Shown here: positions 1-9,266 of the stretch, piece by piece
How positions within the stretch are numbered: the stretch's first letter is position 1
Layout of the letters: each line of letters starts with the position of its first letter
Source: Shewanella gelidimarina
Lineage (GTDB): Bacteria > Pseudomonadota > Gammaproteobacteria > Enterobacterales > Shewanellaceae
NCBI RefSeq assembly: GCF_023283945.1
Contig: NZ_JAKIKW010000002.1
Location: 300,765 to 364,764 of the forward strand
DNA length: 64,000 nt
Reading direction: 5' to 3'
The notes under the pieces: generated by a model
What the model was told of the DNA's origin: nothing
Database searches by the model: none
The model's input: only the letters and a program-made list of their open reading frames with translations
Position numbers and translations under genes: made by a program

Positions 1-38
1 AGTTATCTCTTTAGACAGAAAAACTCATTATAAAATGT

Positions 39-114
39 TGGTGCCCGAACCCGGAATCGAACCAGGGACACGAGGATTTTCAATCCTCTGCTCTACCGAC
101 TGAGCTATTCGGGC
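39..114 (-). tRNA. tRNA-Phe (GAA), copy 1
   Basis: A 76-nt cloverleaf on the minus strand. It starts GCCCGAATAGCTCAGT, has the anticodon loop TTGAAAA (anticodon GAA), the T-loop GGTTCGATTCC and an encoded CCA end. It is essentially identical to copy 2 at 717-792. It has its own promoter at 197-223, so it can be transcribed alone. Confidence 0.97.
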
Positions 115-196
115 AACTAAGCTATATAAATATAAGCGTTAGATTTGTTACTTCAAACTAAGCTTTGAAAGCCTGTCTCGTTTGGAGTGCGCGTAT

Positions 197-223
197 ATTA
201 TAGCGATGCTTTAAATCACGCAA
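197..223 (-). promoter_or_regulatory. Promoter of tRNA-Phe copy 1
   Basis: On the minus strand a perfect -10 TATAAT (197-202) lies 15 bp from a TTGCGT -35-like hexamer (218-223). A GC-rich discriminator (ACGCGCACTCC) follows the -10, which is typical of stringently controlled stable-RNA promoters. The same arrangement precedes tRNA-Phe copy 2. Confidence 0.65.
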
Positions 224-551
224 GTGCTTTTTTCGATAACTGCCTAACAAATAGCCGTACAGTTAAAAATATCACTATAAGCTCTTATTTTGCTGATTAA
301 TTAGTCTAGAAAAACAATGCAGTGGTGGTCTTGAGCTTGTTTATAGGTGAGTTAGCCTTTTTCTACTTGTATATCACGACTAATTGAAAGAGCAGTGGAG
401 GAGAGAGATTCAATGCGTTGTTGTCATCAGCCTGCGCATGCTTATGCTGGTGGTACTTGAAGGTTGGATGGATCAGCGTCTACAGTGCTAACTTATCAGA
501 GGGCGGGACAGGCTTAGAATATAAACGTTTAGAAAGCTAAAGTTAAAAAAC
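224..551. other. Intergenic, no gene seen
   Basis: Between the first tRNA-Phe promoter and the terminator of the Phe-Thr unit I see no ORF with a ribosome binding site, no RNA gene and no repeat. Confidence 0.5.
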
Positions 552-581
552 AAAAAAGCCACTCTAATGAGTGGCTTTTTT
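552..581 (-). terminator. Intrinsic terminator of the tRNA Phe-Thr unit
   Basis: A perfect 13-bp stem (AAAAAAGCCACTC / GAGTGGCTTTTTT) with a TAAT loop. It ends in T runs on both strands, and on the minus strand it lies directly after tRNA-Thr. Confidence 0.85.
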
Positions 582-588
582 GTTTGTA

Positions 589-664
<76 letters not shown>

Positions 665-716
665 TTATCCTGCTAATAAGTTATCTCTTTACACCGAAAA
701 ACTCATTATAAAATGT

Positions 717-792
717 TGGTGCCCGAACCCGGAATCGAACCAGGGACACGAGGATTTTCAATCCTCTGCTCTACCGACTGAGCTATTCGGGC
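717..792 (-). tRNA. tRNA-Phe (GAA), copy 2
   Basis: A 76-nt tRNA with GAA anticodon and encoded CCA, matching copy 1 at 39-114. The flanks are also duplicated, about 30 bp on the 3' side and about 90 bp on the promoter side, so the whole transcription start region was copied along with the gene. Confidence 0.97.
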
Positions 793-874
793 AACTAAGC
801 TATATAAATATATGTGTTAGATTTGTTACTTCAAACTAAGCTTTGAAAGCCTGTATCGTTTGGAGTGCGCGTAT

Positions 875-901
875 ATTATAGCGCAGAGATTTATCCTGCA
901 A
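875..901 (-). promoter_or_regulatory. Promoter of the tRNA Phe-Thr unit
   Basis: On the minus strand, -10 TATAAT at 875-880 and TTGCAG at 896-901 are separated by 15 bp. The same GC-rich discriminator as copy 1 follows. The sequence upstream of the -10 differs from copy 1 except for the -35-like TTGC core. Confidence 0.65.
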
Positions 902-1171
902 GGGCTTTTTGTTATTAGCGTGACTGTTCGCTTAGTTTGTGTGCAGTTCTAAATAAAAGAACAATAGCTGCATTCCTGACGGTGTGGCGGAAGGCACATT
1001 ATGTATGGTTAATATTCGCTAGTAACGTAAACCTCACAGCATAGTGAGGCTTATGTATGCCGTTAAAAGCAGTACCGTTCGAAAGAATAGAATGTAAAGG
1101 TCAATATTTGCTGATTTTATATCCTAAAATAGAATGTATGATGATTTCATCTTATGAATTCAGGGGGCGTA

Positions 1172-1723
1172 ATGCTCTTAAATACAAAAAAGTCTTACGG
1201 CCTAGTCGCTATCTTTTTTCATTGGCTTTCCGCTTTAGCTGTTATAGGCCTATTTGCCGTTGGTTTTTGGATGGTTGATTTAACTTATTACAGTGAATGG
1301 TACAAAACGGCGCCACATCTACACAAAAGCGTTGGGCTAATATTGTTATTGCTGACGCTTAGCAGAATATTGTGGCGAATTTTCACCCCTAATCCAACGA
1401 GTTTAGCCAGTCATAAAAGATGGGAGAGAAGTGCAGGCCATATGACGCATCGTGTTTTATACCTGCTTCTGCTTGTCATTATGGTTAGCGGTTTCTTAAT
1501 TTCTACCGCTGACGATCGAGGTATATGGGTATTTAATTGGTTTGAAATACCCAGCCTTGGGGCATTTATTGAAGACCAAGCCGATATCGCCGGCATGATC
1601 CACCAATATGCAGCATACAGTTTAATCGGTTTAGTACTGATCCATGCACTCGGTGCATTGAAACATCACTTTATTGATAAAGATTCAACACTACTCAGAA
1701 TAATCAAAATTAAACATGACTAA
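1172..1723 (+). CDS. Cytochrome b561 family membrane protein (YceJ-like)
   Basis: A four-helix inner-membrane b-type cytochrome of about 183 residues that probably moves electrons between quinol and a periplasmic partner. Histidines sit where the family binds two hemes: FHWLSAL near residue 17, the HLHKSVG segment, HMTHRVL, and the C-terminal [10 protein letters not shown] chose the ATG at 1172 because AGGGGG lies 4 bp upstream. An in-frame ATG six codons earlier lacks a site. It is followed at once by a YceI protein, the same pairing as yceJ-yceI in E. coli, so the two are probably one operon. Confidence 0.88.
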   Translation: MLLNTKKSYGLVAIFFHWLSALAVIGLFAVGFWMVDLTYYSEWYKTAPHLHKSVGLILLLLTLSRILWRIFTPNPTSLASHKRWERSAGHMTHRVLYLLLLVIMVSGFLISTADDRGIWVFNWFEIPSLGAFIEDQADIAGMIHQYAAYSLIGLVLIHALGALKHHFIDKDSTLLRIIKIKHD

Positions 1724-1745
1724 TTTTTATATGGAGAAAATAACA

Positions 1746-2321
1746 ATGAAAAAGGGTTTATTGGCTACGGCATTGGCAACAACGTTGATGATGGCGAGTA
1801 CGGCACAAGCAGCTGATTATGTCATCGACACCGAAGGTGCTCATGCCTCTATAGAATTTAGGGTAAGCCATCTGGGTTATAGTTTCGTAGCAGGTCGTTT
1901 TAATACTTTTGAAGGGGACTTCTCATTTGATCAAAGCAAGATTGCGGATTCAAAAGTCAATGTCACCATTAATACCACCAGCATCGATTCAAACCACGCT
2001 GAACGTGATAAGCATTTACGCAGCCCGGACTTTTTAAATACTGCAAAATTTCCTACTGCGACGTTTGAATCTACTTCGGTTGATGATAAAGGTGATGGTA
2101 ACTTTGTACTAAAGGGTAATTTCACCTTAAACGGTGTGACTAAACCATTAGCAATAGATGCAAAAGCGATTGGAGAGGGAAGTGACCCTTGGGGCGGGTA
2201 TCGTGCTGGATTTACTGGAAGCACTGAATTTGCGCTAAAAGATTACGACATTAAAATGGATTTAGGTCCTGCATCTTCTCACGTTAGCTTAAACCTGGTA
2301 GTTGAAGGTATGCGTAAGTAA
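1746..2321 (+). CDS. YceI family periplasmic lipid-binding protein
   Basis: A 191-residue exported protein of the YceI/lipocalin-like beta-barrel family, some members of which bind isoprenoid lipids such as polyprenyl chains. The ATG at 1746 follows GGAGA by about 9 bp and gives a clean signal peptide ending in AQA. The mature protein begins [16 protein letters not shown] and carries the family features [12 protein letters not shown] and HLRSPDFLN. It overlaps the preceding cytochrome b561 region and ends before a bidirectional terminator. The precise ligand is not visible from sequence. Confidence 0.9.
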   Translation: MKKGLLATALATTLMMASTAQAADYVIDTEGAHASIEFRVSHLGYSFVAGRFNTFEGDFSFDQSKIADSKVNVTINTTSIDSNHAERDKHLRSPDFLNTAKFPTATFESTSVDDKGDGNFVLKGNFTLNGVTKPLAIDAKAIGEGSDPWGGYRAGFTGSTEFALKDYDIKMDLGPASSHVSLNLVVEGMRK

Positions 2322-2345
2322 TCGTATTGTTACGTTGTAAACCAT

Positions 2346-2373
2346 AAAAAAAGCGCCTTTCGGCGCTTTTTTA
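2346..2373. terminator. Bidirectional intrinsic terminator
   Basis: A stem AAAAAAGCGCC / GGCGCTTTTTT with a TTTC loop, between convergent yceI (+) and yggX (-). The A and T runs allow function in both directions. Confidence 0.85.
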
Positions 2374-2380
2374 ATATGTG

Positions 2381-2659
2381 TTATTCGTCATCTTTTTGAG
2401 GAACAAAGCCTTCGATTTCGACATCTTTTCCTTCAAACAGAAAGTTCACCATCTGCACTTCTAGGAATTTTCGGTCATCGACATTCATCATGTTGAGTTT
2501 CTTTTCATTGATAAGCATCGTTTGCTTTGACTGCCAAAGCGCCCATGCCTCTTTCCCCACATTGTCGAAAATACGCTTGCCTAAATCACCAGGGTAAAGC
2601 TGAAATCCTAAGCCTTCAGCTTCTTTTTTAAAATATACGCAATTTACTGTGCGAGCCAT
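2381..2659 (-). CDS. yggX: Probable Fe(2+)-trafficking protein YggX
   Basis: A 92-residue protein with the full YggX signature: [17 protein letters not shown] at the start, [18 protein letters not shown], and the C-terminal FLFEGKDVE. The N-terminal cysteine (residue 7) is the one linked to oxidant resistance and iron handling in enteric bacteria. It sits 2 bp downstream of mutY, so the two are cotranscribed as in E. coli. YggX helps protect or repair Fe-S clusters, which fits its pairing with the Fe-S enzyme MutY. Confidence 0.95.
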   Translation of the reverse strand: MARTVNCVYFKKEAEGLGFQLYPGDLGKRIFDNVGKEAWALWQSKQTMLINEKKLNMMNVDDRKFLEVQMVNFLFEGKDVEIEGFVPQKDDE

Positions 2660-2661
2660 GA

Positions 2662-3726
2662 TTACTCCTTATTTAATACAGAACCTAAACTCGCTAGAAT
2701 CCGCTCAGTCGCTGAGGCTAAACCAACTTTAGGTGGATGAGGTAAGTTATACCAGACAGAGGAGTCTTGTTCCATGATCTGGTTATCGCTAATCTTGTTT
2801 ATTGATACTAAAACGGGTTGAATATCGAGGTGGAAATGGCTAAATGTGTGTCTAAAGCCAACCAAATCCTCGCGATGACTAATATCGTACGCTTGATTGC
2901 TTAGGTGCTCGTCTAATTCTTCTTTAGTTGCAAATTGAGCAAAACACCAAAGCCCGCCCCAAATGCCACTCGGTGGGCGTTTTTGCAAATGAACATTATT
3001 TTGCTGCTCTAATACCAGTAGCCATGCAGCTTTTACCGGAATAACTTTTTTAGGCTTCTTACCTGGATATTCCAGCTGGCGGCCTGATAGTTGAGCTTGG
3101 CAGTCAATAGCAACGGGGCAAGCAGGGCAATTGGGTTTAGATCGAGTGCATACCGTTGCGCCGATATCCATCATTGCTTGATTATACTTTTGAATATCTA
3201 CGTTTGGCGTTAATTGTTGCGTAAGCAGCCAAAGTTTATCTTCTACCGGTTTTTTACCTGGCCAACCTTCGATAATGCCATGCCTTGCAAGCACACGTTT
3301 TACGTTGCCATCAAGGATAGGATGATTTAATCCAAGCGATAAAGACAGAACAGCCCCGGCTGTAGAGCGACCTATACCAGGCAATGCCAGTACATCATCA
3401 AAGTCGACGGGGAAAATACCTTGATGTTGCTCAACTATTTGTTGGGCGGCTTTATGAAGGTTACGTGCTCTGGCGTAATAACCTAAGCCAGTCCAGTGAT
3501 GCAGCACTTCATCTTGCTCTGCAGCGGCTAAAGTGTCGATGTTTGGGAAGCGATCGATAAATTTTTCAAAGTAAGGAATAACCGTGGCAACTTGAGTCTG
3601 CTGCAACATAATCTCTGATATCCATACTTTATATGGGGTTTTACTTTGTTGCCAGGGGAGTTGCTTACGACCATGGACATCGTACCAACTAATAATTCGG
3701 TCTGAAAAGAGTGGGGTAGTTTTCAT
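2662..3726 (-). CDS. mutY: A/G-specific adenine DNA glycosylase MutY
   Basis: A 354-residue base-excision repair enzyme that removes adenine mispaired with 8-oxoguanine. Visible are the catalytic [12 protein letters not shown] segment near residue 38, the helix-hairpin-helix [12 protein letters not shown], the catalytic aspartate in [11 protein letters not shown], and the 4Fe-4S ligands C-x6-C-x2-C-x5-C in [19 protein letters not shown]-terminal NUDIX-like domain follows (about residues 230-350) for recognising 8-oxoG. The length is normal for the family. It is first of a mutY-yggX operon. Confidence 0.96.
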   Translation of the reverse strand: MKTTPLFSDRIISWYDVHGRKQLPWQQSKTPYKVWISEIMLQQTQVATVIPYFEKFIDRFPNIDTLAAAEQDEVLHHWTGLGYYARARNLHKAAQQIVEQHQGIFPVDFDDVLALPGIGRSTAGAVLSLSLGLNHPILDGNVKRVLARHGIIEGWPGKKPVEDKLWLLTQQLTPNVDIQKYNQAMMDIGATVCTRSKPNCPACPVAIDCQAQLSGRQLEYPGKKPKKVIPVKAAWLLVLEQQNNVHLQKRPPSGIWGGLWCFAQFATKEELDEHLSNQAYDISHREDLVGFRHTFSHFHLDIQPVLVSINKISDNQIMEQDSSVWYNLPHPPKVGLASATERILASLGSVLNKE

Positions 3727-3992
3727 CGGCGCAGTGTAACCACCAGTAGTAATTTAAACAAGTTGCAGTTGTTCATTGATGAGGGAGCCCGTTTTGCTTT
3801 CAACGTGAGGGAACCAGGCGAAATAGCGCTAGATTGAGCCGTTAATCGAGTATTTTTTGTAAAAGTAGCTCTGTAACTCGCACAAACTGAAATAATGGGT
3901 ATAATTTTGCGTCAATAAGGCTTGCGCTAAAGGTCTAACTTTGGATAATGCCTTTCTTTTAAAATTAATAGCTATCTTAAGCGAGGGCGAAA

Positions 3993-4706
3993 ATGAGCGA
4001 AGTAACAACCGCTGAATTCAATGAAGAAGGTAAATACCTTCGCAAAGTAAGAAGCTTTGTATTAAGAGAAGGCCGCCTTACAAAAGGGCAAGCACAAGCG
4101 TTGGAGCAACAATGGCCAGCAATGGGCCTAGATTATACGCCTGAACCTATCGATTTAGTCGAGGTTTTTGGTCGTGAAGCTGACACCGTGCTTGAGATCG
4201 GTTTCGGTATGGGCGCTTCATTAGTTGAAATGGCTAAAGCGGCTCCAGAGTTAAACTTTATCGGTATTGAAGTCCATAAGCCGGGTGTTGGCGCCTGTTT
4301 ATCTGTCGCGGCAGAAGCTGGGGTGACTAACCTGCGCGTGTATCATCATGATGCACTTGAAGTGTTAGAAAACAGCCTTGCCGATGCAAGTTTGGCAAGG
4401 TTGCAGTTATTCTTCCCTGATCCGTGGCACAAAACACGTCACCATAAGCGTAGAATAGTACAGGCACCTTTTGCTGAGCTTATCCGCAACAAACTTAAAG
4501 TGGGTGGCGTGTTCCATCTGGCGACAGATTGGGAAAACTACAGCGAGCACATGTTAGAAGTCATGAACAGTGCGCCAGGTTATAAAAACCAATCGGTGAC
4601 AGGTGATGTTGTTGAGCGTCCTGAACATCGTCCGCTAACAAAGTTCGAAGCACGTGGTCATCGCTTAGGTCATGGCGTTTGGGACCTTATGTTTGAGCGT
4701 GTCTAA
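3993..4706 (+). CDS. trmB: tRNA (guanine-N7-)-methyltransferase TrmB
   Basis: A 237-residue Rossmann-fold methyltransferase that forms m7G46 in tRNA. The SAM site [14 protein letters not shown] lies near residues 68-81. The family-specific [15 protein letters not shown] block, which holds the catalytic aspartate, is near residues 145-160. It is followed by yggL and glsB, the same trmB-yggL neighbourhood found in enterobacteria. The start codon is preceded by GAGGGCGAAA. Confidence 0.96.
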   Translation: MSEVTTAEFNEEGKYLRKVRSFVLREGRLTKGQAQALEQQWPAMGLDYTPEPIDLVEVFGREADTVLEIGFGMGASLVEMAKAAPELNFIGIEVHKPGVGACLSVAAEAGVTNLRVYHHDALEVLENSLADASLARLQLFFPDPWHKTRHHKRRIVQAPFAELIRNKLKVGGVFHLATDWENYSEHMLEVMNSAPGYKNQSVTGDVVERPEHRPLTKFEARGHRLGHGVWDLMFERV

Positions 4707-4761
4707 GCGTTATATAGTTCGTTAATTTAGTTTTTGTTTATCACCATTGAGGAGTTCCACC

Positions 4762-5088
4762 ATGGCAGCTAATCGCAGTCGTCGTTTACGTAAAAAGTTA
4801 CGCGTTGATGAGTTTCAAGAGTTTGGATTCGATACCAATTGGACTTTCAATGAGTCTGTAACAGAAGAGCAGATTGATTCAATCGTTGATCTGTTCATCG
4901 AGACCATTATTGAACCTAGAGATCTTGGGTTCCATGGCGGCGGACATAAAGAGTGGGAAGGTATTATTGCTACTCAAGATATCGGTAAATGTACAGATGA
5001 AGACCGAGCTGCAGTTAAAACCTTCTTCGAAGGCCAACCTGTTGCTGATGTCGAAATCGGTGAGCTATACGATATTTGGTGGAGCTAA
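4762..5088 (+). CDS. yggL: YggL family protein (DUF469)
   Basis: A 108-residue protein with the family landmarks [19 protein letters not shown] and a C-terminal YDIWW. E. coli YggL has the same length and the family has been linked to the 50S ribosomal subunit. I chose the ATG at 4762 because GAGGAG lies 7 bp upstream. A TTG five codons earlier would place the ribosome binding site inside the gene. Its stop codon overlaps the glsB start (TAATG), suggesting translational coupling. Confidence 0.92.
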   Translation: MAANRSRRLRKKLRVDEFQEFGFDTNWTFNESVTEEQIDSIVDLFIETIIEPRDLGFHGGGHKEWEGIIATQDIGKCTDEDRAAVKTFFEGQPVADVEIGELYDIWWS

Positions 5089-6002
5089 TGCCTGAATTGG
5101 CATTACTTGAGGAGGTCGTGGAGAAAGTACGACCTCTTTTAGGTAAGGGTAAAGTTGCAGATTACATTCCTGCTCTTGCTGAGGTAAATGCTAATAAACT
5201 GGGTATAGCCGTGACCACCAGAGATGGTGTCACGATAGGGGCTGGGGATTATCTCGAGCCCTTTTCAATTCAAAGTATTTCAAAAGTATTTAGCTTAACA
5301 CTGGCGTTAATGCACTACGAAGAGCCTGAAATTTGGTCACGTGTTGGTAAAGAGCCATCAGGGCAATCTTTTAATTCTCTAGTGCAAGTTGAGTTAGAAA
5401 AAGGGCTACCGAGAAACCCATTTATTAATGCGGGTGCCTTGGTCATTGCTGACCTGTTGCAAGGTCGGTTAGGAGCGCCAAAGCAGCGAATGTTAGAAAT
5501 TGTACGTGAGCTAAGTGACAACCCTAGAGTGGGTTACGACAAAGTCGTTGCGAATTCTGAATATCAACACAGTGCGCGTAATGCTGCTATCGCTTATTTG
5601 ATGAAGTCGTTCGGTAACTTCAATAATGACGTTAATACCGTTCTTAAGAGTTATTTTCATTATTGCTCTTTGAGAATGAGTTGTGCAGATCTGTCTAAAG
5701 CAATGTTATACCTCGCTAACCGAGGTAAGAATCTCGCTGGAAAACAACTGATCACACCGGTGCAAACTCGGCAGTTAAATGCTTTGTTAGCCACCTCTGG
5801 TTTATATGACGGCGCAGGTGAGTTTGCTTATCGCGTTGGTATGCCAGGAAAAAGTGGCGTCGGTGGAGGTATTATTGCCGTTATTCCGGGGGATATGTCA
5901 GTTTGTGTATGGTCACCGGAACTCGATGCTAATGGTAACTCTCTTGCTGGAACTGCCGCGCTAGAGACACTTTGTCAAACGCTTGGTCGTTCAATTTTTT
6001 AA
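5088..6002 (+). CDS. glsB: Glutaminase (serine-dependent beta-lactamase-like fold)
   Basis: A 304-residue glutaminase that deaminates L-glutamine to L-glutamate and ammonia. Family motifs are visible: the catalytic Ser-x-x-Lys in SISKVFSLT (about residues 64-72), NPFINAGAL, and [14 protein letters not shown]. The C-terminal [15 protein letters not shown] loop is also typical. The ATG at 5088 overlaps the yggL stop by one base and has GGAG 4 bp upstream. A GTG four codons earlier is possible but would sit inside yggL. The gene belongs to the trmB-yggL-glsB operon. Confidence 0.94.
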   Translation: MPELALLEEVVEKVRPLLGKGKVADYIPALAEVNANKLGIAVTTRDGVTIGAGDYLEPFSIQSISKVFSLTLALMHYEEPEIWSRVGKEPSGQSFNSLVQVELEKGLPRNPFINAGALVIADLLQGRLGAPKQRMLEIVRELSDNPRVGYDKVVANSEYQHSARNAAIAYLMKSFGNFNNDVNTVLKSYFHYCSLRMSCADLSKAMLYLANRGKNLAGKQLITPVQTRQLNALLATSGLYDGAGEFAYRVGMPGKSGVGGGIIAVIPGDMSVCVWSPELDANGNSLAGTAALETLCQTLGRSIF

Positions 6003-6204
6003 TTTCCTGCTTTACTCATCTGCTAATGTAATATTTAGCCAATAGTTCGTAGTATTGGCTAATTCTTCCTATCCTATTATCAACAAAACCACAATATTAA
6101 ATTTACTAGTCCTTTCATAACAATGACTTATTGTCTTTGGCATACTACGTGCATTATCTAGTCTATATAACATGATATTAACAAAGCGATAAAGGACTAA
6201 AGCA

Positions 6205-7026
6205 ATGAAAAGACTACTTACCTCTGTTGGTGTATCCGCTGTACTACTGTCAGCCTCTAGTGTGCAAATAGTTAATGCGAATGAAGATTCAGATAAGCAC
6301 TTTAATAATGAATGTGAAGTATCGTTAAATTACGATGTTACCGTTGAGCCGAAAAAATTGACCGTAAGTGAAGTCGGTAAAGAACAGTACAGAATTGAAA
6401 TGAATAAGCTTTTTGTCAATGGTGAACAAGTACCGCTTAACAAACAGCAACAAGCACTGGTAAATCAATACGCCGAAGAGGTTTCTGCTCAAGTTCCTGA
6501 GGTTATCGAGCTTGTTAATGATGCCGTAGCAATGGCTTCGACAGCGGTGAGTATGGCATTGACGCCTCTGTTAGGTGATGCTACGGGCGCTAAGATTGAT
6601 GAAATGATGGATGGTTTGCAACAGCGAATTGAAAATGTGGCTTATCAGCATGGTGACAAATTTTACCTTGGTGCAACCGAGTCTTCGCTTGAAAATGCCT
6701 TTGGAGAAGAGTTTGACCAAGAGATGGAGCAGTTAGCGCAAAACTCTATCGGCACTATGGTAATGACGCTAGGAAGCGAAATGATGTCGGGTGAAGGCGG
6801 TTCGTTTGAGCAGAAAATGGAGTCATTTTCAACCAAAATGGAATCAATCGGCGATGACATAGAGCTGCAAATGGAAGGACAAGCACAAGATCTTGAAATT
6901 CGTGGTGAAAAGCTCTGTAAAAGGTTTAAGTCTTTAGTGGTATTAGAGAAAGAGCTACACACTCAAATACCAGAATTAGCAAAGTACTCTTTGATAGCGA
7001 CGGCAAGCAAAGAAATGCGTGAGTAA
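6205..7026 (+). CDS. yggN: YggN family periplasmic protein (DUF2884)
   Basis: A 273-residue secreted protein with a signal peptide ending near VNANE. It matches the DUF2884/YggN family in its CEVSLNYDVTVEPKKLTV strand, the RIEMNKLFVNGEQVPLN motif and the long Gln/Glu/Met-rich helical middle, which includes a repeated FS-KMES pattern. E. coli yggN lies near yggL and trmB, so synteny supports the call. The molecular function is unknown. It has its own upstream region and is closed by a terminator. Confidence 0.85.
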   Translation: MKRLLTSVGVSAVLLSASSVQIVNANEDSDKHFNNECEVSLNYDVTVEPKKLTVSEVGKEQYRIEMNKLFVNGEQVPLNKQQQALVNQYAEEVSAQVPEVIELVNDAVAMASTAVSMALTPLLGDATGAKIDEMMDGLQQRIENVAYQHGDKFYLGATESSLENAFGEEFDQEMEQLAQNSIGTMVMTLGSEMMSGEGGSFEQKMESFSTKMESIGDDIELQMEGQAQDLEIRGEKLCKRFKSLVVLEKELHTQIPELAKYSLIATASKEMRE

Positions 7027-7100
7027 ACATTAATCGTTATTTTTAGATTCAAGACTCCTTGGAAAAATAGTTCTTGTGTTGCAGAGCTAAATTGCAACAA

Positions 7101-7133
7101 CCCCTGCATCCCACCTTTGTGCAGGGGTTTTCG
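7101..7133 (+). terminator. Intrinsic terminator of yggN
   Basis: The arms CCCCTGCA and TGCAGGGG flank an 11-nt loop and are followed by TTTTCGTTTT, 75 bp after the yggN stop. Confidence 0.8.
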
Positions 7134-7469
7134 TTTTCATCCTATGTTAGCGTATTAACTGATCGTGCTTTAAATCGATAGCAACAAGCCAAACTGACTC
7201 TGTATCCTCTTATCTAACCCTATCCTATTGTTCTGTATGCCTGCTCACCAAATGCTAGTACAAAAGTACATATATGATGAGTTCTAAGTTTTTTTTGGTA
7301 TACTTCTAAAAATAAAAACAAAAACCTCTTTTTGGTTGAATAATAATCACTCTACGCTAGCGTACATATATTCTCTTAAGGTATTGCTCTATAAGGTATT
7401 GTTGGCCTTGGTGGCTTATCTTAGCGATGGAAGTACTATTACTCTCGTAAACACCTTAAGGCGATTTAC
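7134..7469. other. Intergenic, upstream of the LysR gene
   Basis: No gene is visible. The decamer GTACATATAT occurs twice, near 7267 and 7363. Repeated AT-rich motifs of this sort could be regulator sites for the downstream LysR gene, but that is a guess. Confidence 0.3.
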
Positions 7470-8411
7470 ATGTTAGAACTTTTAGAACCAATCGCAATTT
7501 TTACTCATGTAGCTCGAGCGGGCAGTTTTAGCGCTGCGGCACGAAAGTTAGGAATATCTAAGTCAAAAGTAAGTACTCAGGTTGCAGATCTTGAGCATAA
7601 GCTTGGTGTCCAACTCATTCAGCGTACCACTCGTAGTTTAAGTTTGACTGAAGCCGGTCATTTGCTCTATGTGCAAGGTGAAGAGCTGTTAAGAGATGCA
7701 GATCAGGCTGTTGCCAGTGTACATAACCTAAATGATGCTACTCGTGGTGTCTTGAAGGTGGGTATCTCACAATCTTTTGGTACTATGCATATTATTCCTG
7801 CTTTACCAGAATTTATGGCAAGACACCCGGAGCTTGAACTGCAAGTCAGCTTGCTCGACCACAAGGTCGATGTTGTTAGTGAAGGCTTAGATCTATTACT
7901 GACGATGTCAGAGCAGTTACCTCTTGGCATGGTTGCAAGACCACTGATGAAATGTCAGTTCTTACTGGCAGCATCCCCTTCATATATTGAGCAACATGGT
8001 ACGCCAAACCGGCCAGAACAGCTGGTCGATCACAACTGCCTTGTTTATCAAGGTGAGTGGCATGAACATAGTGTATGGCAGTTTAAGCAAGGCGATGATT
8101 ATTGTGAGATTGGCGTATCGGGTAACTTTAGAGTCGATAATGCACCTGCGCTAAAAACAGCAGCAGTGAGTGGCTTAGGTGTGGTTTATCTTGCCAGTTA
8201 TTTATTGGAGGATGAAATTGCTCAGGGCACGTTAGTGCCATTACTTGATGAGTGGCAATTGACCAATCATCTGCCTTTACAAGCTGTATATCCAAGACGT
8301 AAACACCTAGCTCCAAAGGTCAGCGCATTCATCGATTTCATTAAAGATCATATTGGTAGCCCGCCTTATTGGGATGACCCATATAAAGAATTGTATGCAA
8401 AACGTAAGTAA
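7470..8411 (+). CDS. LysR family transcriptional regulator
   Basis: A 313-residue LysR-type regulator of the AaeR/DsdC-like branch that carries a PF00126 winged helix at residues 5-64 (the AARKLGISKSKVSTQVADLE recognition region). It then has a substrate-binding domain from about residue 90 to 295. No divergent target gene sits next to it: the upstream neighbour yggN is in the same direction and separately terminated. The inducer and regulon cannot be inferred. Confidence 0.9.
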   Translation: MLELLEPIAIFTHVARAGSFSAAARKLGISKSKVSTQVADLEHKLGVQLIQRTTRSLSLTEAGHLLYVQGEELLRDADQAVASVHNLNDATRGVLKVGISQSFGTMHIIPALPEFMARHPELELQVSLLDHKVDVVSEGLDLLLTMSEQLPLGMVARPLMKCQFLLAASPSYIEQHGTPNRPEQLVDHNCLVYQGEWHEHSVWQFKQGDDYCEIGVSGNFRVDNAPALKTAAVSGLGVVYLASYLLEDEIAQGTLVPLLDEWQLTNHLPLQAVYPRRKHLAPKVSAFIDFIKDHIGSPPYWDDPYKELYAKRK

Positions 8412-8418
8412 ATATAGG

Positions 8419-8451
8419 AAACATTGTTTTATATTTTGAACAATGTTTTTT
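8419..8451 (+). terminator. Intrinsic terminator of the LysR gene
   Basis: The arms AAACATTGTT and AACAATGTTT enclose a 10-nt loop and are followed by TTTTC, directly after the LysR stop. Confidence 0.75.
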
Positions 8452-8658
8452 CTTGTTAGATATAAAGGTCTATAAAGTTATTTAAATCAGTTTCTTGGGT
8501 GGTTTTTGTTATTGTTTAGTCTGTGCCAATTTAGTGCCTACTAATGCTGGTTTTTACTGTTTAGGTTGCAGTTTGTTCTCAATTTAATACAATTGGAGCC
8601 AGTTGGTTCAAAATGATTTGAGTCCTATCGCAGAGTTGAGAATGACCCCTCTTTATTG

Positions 8659-8784
8659 TGCTATACAGATCAGCTTAACGCAGTTTTGATTCAATGCTGG
8701 CAGAAGTGTAAGAACTAAAACAATGCTAGCCTTCAAACCATCATCCTAGTTTTGGTTTACCCCGGCTTTTACCGGGGTATTTTT
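8659..8784 (+). ncRNA. Candidate orphan small RNA
   Basis: An extended -10 (TGC TATACA, 8659-8667) lies about 110 bp before a strong intrinsic terminator (stem ACCCCGG / CCGGGGT, 8758-8784, then ATTTTT). No ORF with a ribosome binding site lies between them, and the LysR gene already has its own terminator at 8451. An orphan promoter-plus-terminator pair in an intergenic region is typical of a small RNA. No convincing -35 is present at normal spacing, so the call is tentative. Confidence 0.35.
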
Positions 8785-8890
8785 CTGTTAAGCGGTTCAA
8801 TTATATCTGCAGCCTACAATTTAATGCCGTTGACTAGTATAAGTGAAAGTTTGAATGCCGTTAGATAATGCTTATCAAACTAGATGACAT

Positions 8891-8920
8891 AAAAAAGCCA
8901 CTATAATAAGTGGCTTTTTT
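8891..8920. terminator. Bidirectional terminator-like hairpin
   Basis: A 12-bp stem AAAAAAGCCACT / AGTGGCTTTTTT, nearly the same sequence as the tRNA terminator at 552-581. It lies 14 bp before MITE copy A. Confidence 0.65.
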
Positions 8921-8934
8921 AATGCGTGCTTCTA

Positions 8935-9222
8935 GGGGCTGTTGATCTTTCGAGCTTAGTTTTTGTTCGACTCTTTCCCGTAAAGAATAATGATTTTAGT
9001 ACAAGGCTTGAGCGATGATATTTAAGCGTGTTAAATAAGCTCGTAACGCACTCTAGTTGTAAAAGACTAAAAGCATTGAAACGAACCCGAAGGGCCGCGC
9101 TTCTTGGCTATTTTTACTGTGTTGTAGGTTATTTGTGGAGAATGACTAAACGACATAGCCTCCACCTTGTCAAAATAGCCAATAAACGGCGGCAAAAACA
9201 ACCGTGAAAGATCAACAGCCCC
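8935..9222. mobile_element. MITE copy A (288 bp)
   Basis: A non-coding element with 17-bp perfect terminal inverted repeats, GGGGCTGTTGATCTTTC and its complement, flanked on both sides by TA that may be the target duplication. It is about 90% identical by eye to copy C (19143-19431) and to the inverse of copy B (13056-13342). It has no transposase, so it would need a partner element elsewhere in the genome. Confidence 0.85.
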
Positions 9223-9266
9223 TAATTGAAATAGATTACTGTGCTTACCACAGTAACCCCTTAGTG

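Noticed and set aside
1154..1171. Upstream ATG for the cytochrome b561 gene
   Set aside because: It lacks a ribosome binding site. The AGGGGG site serves the ATG at 1172.
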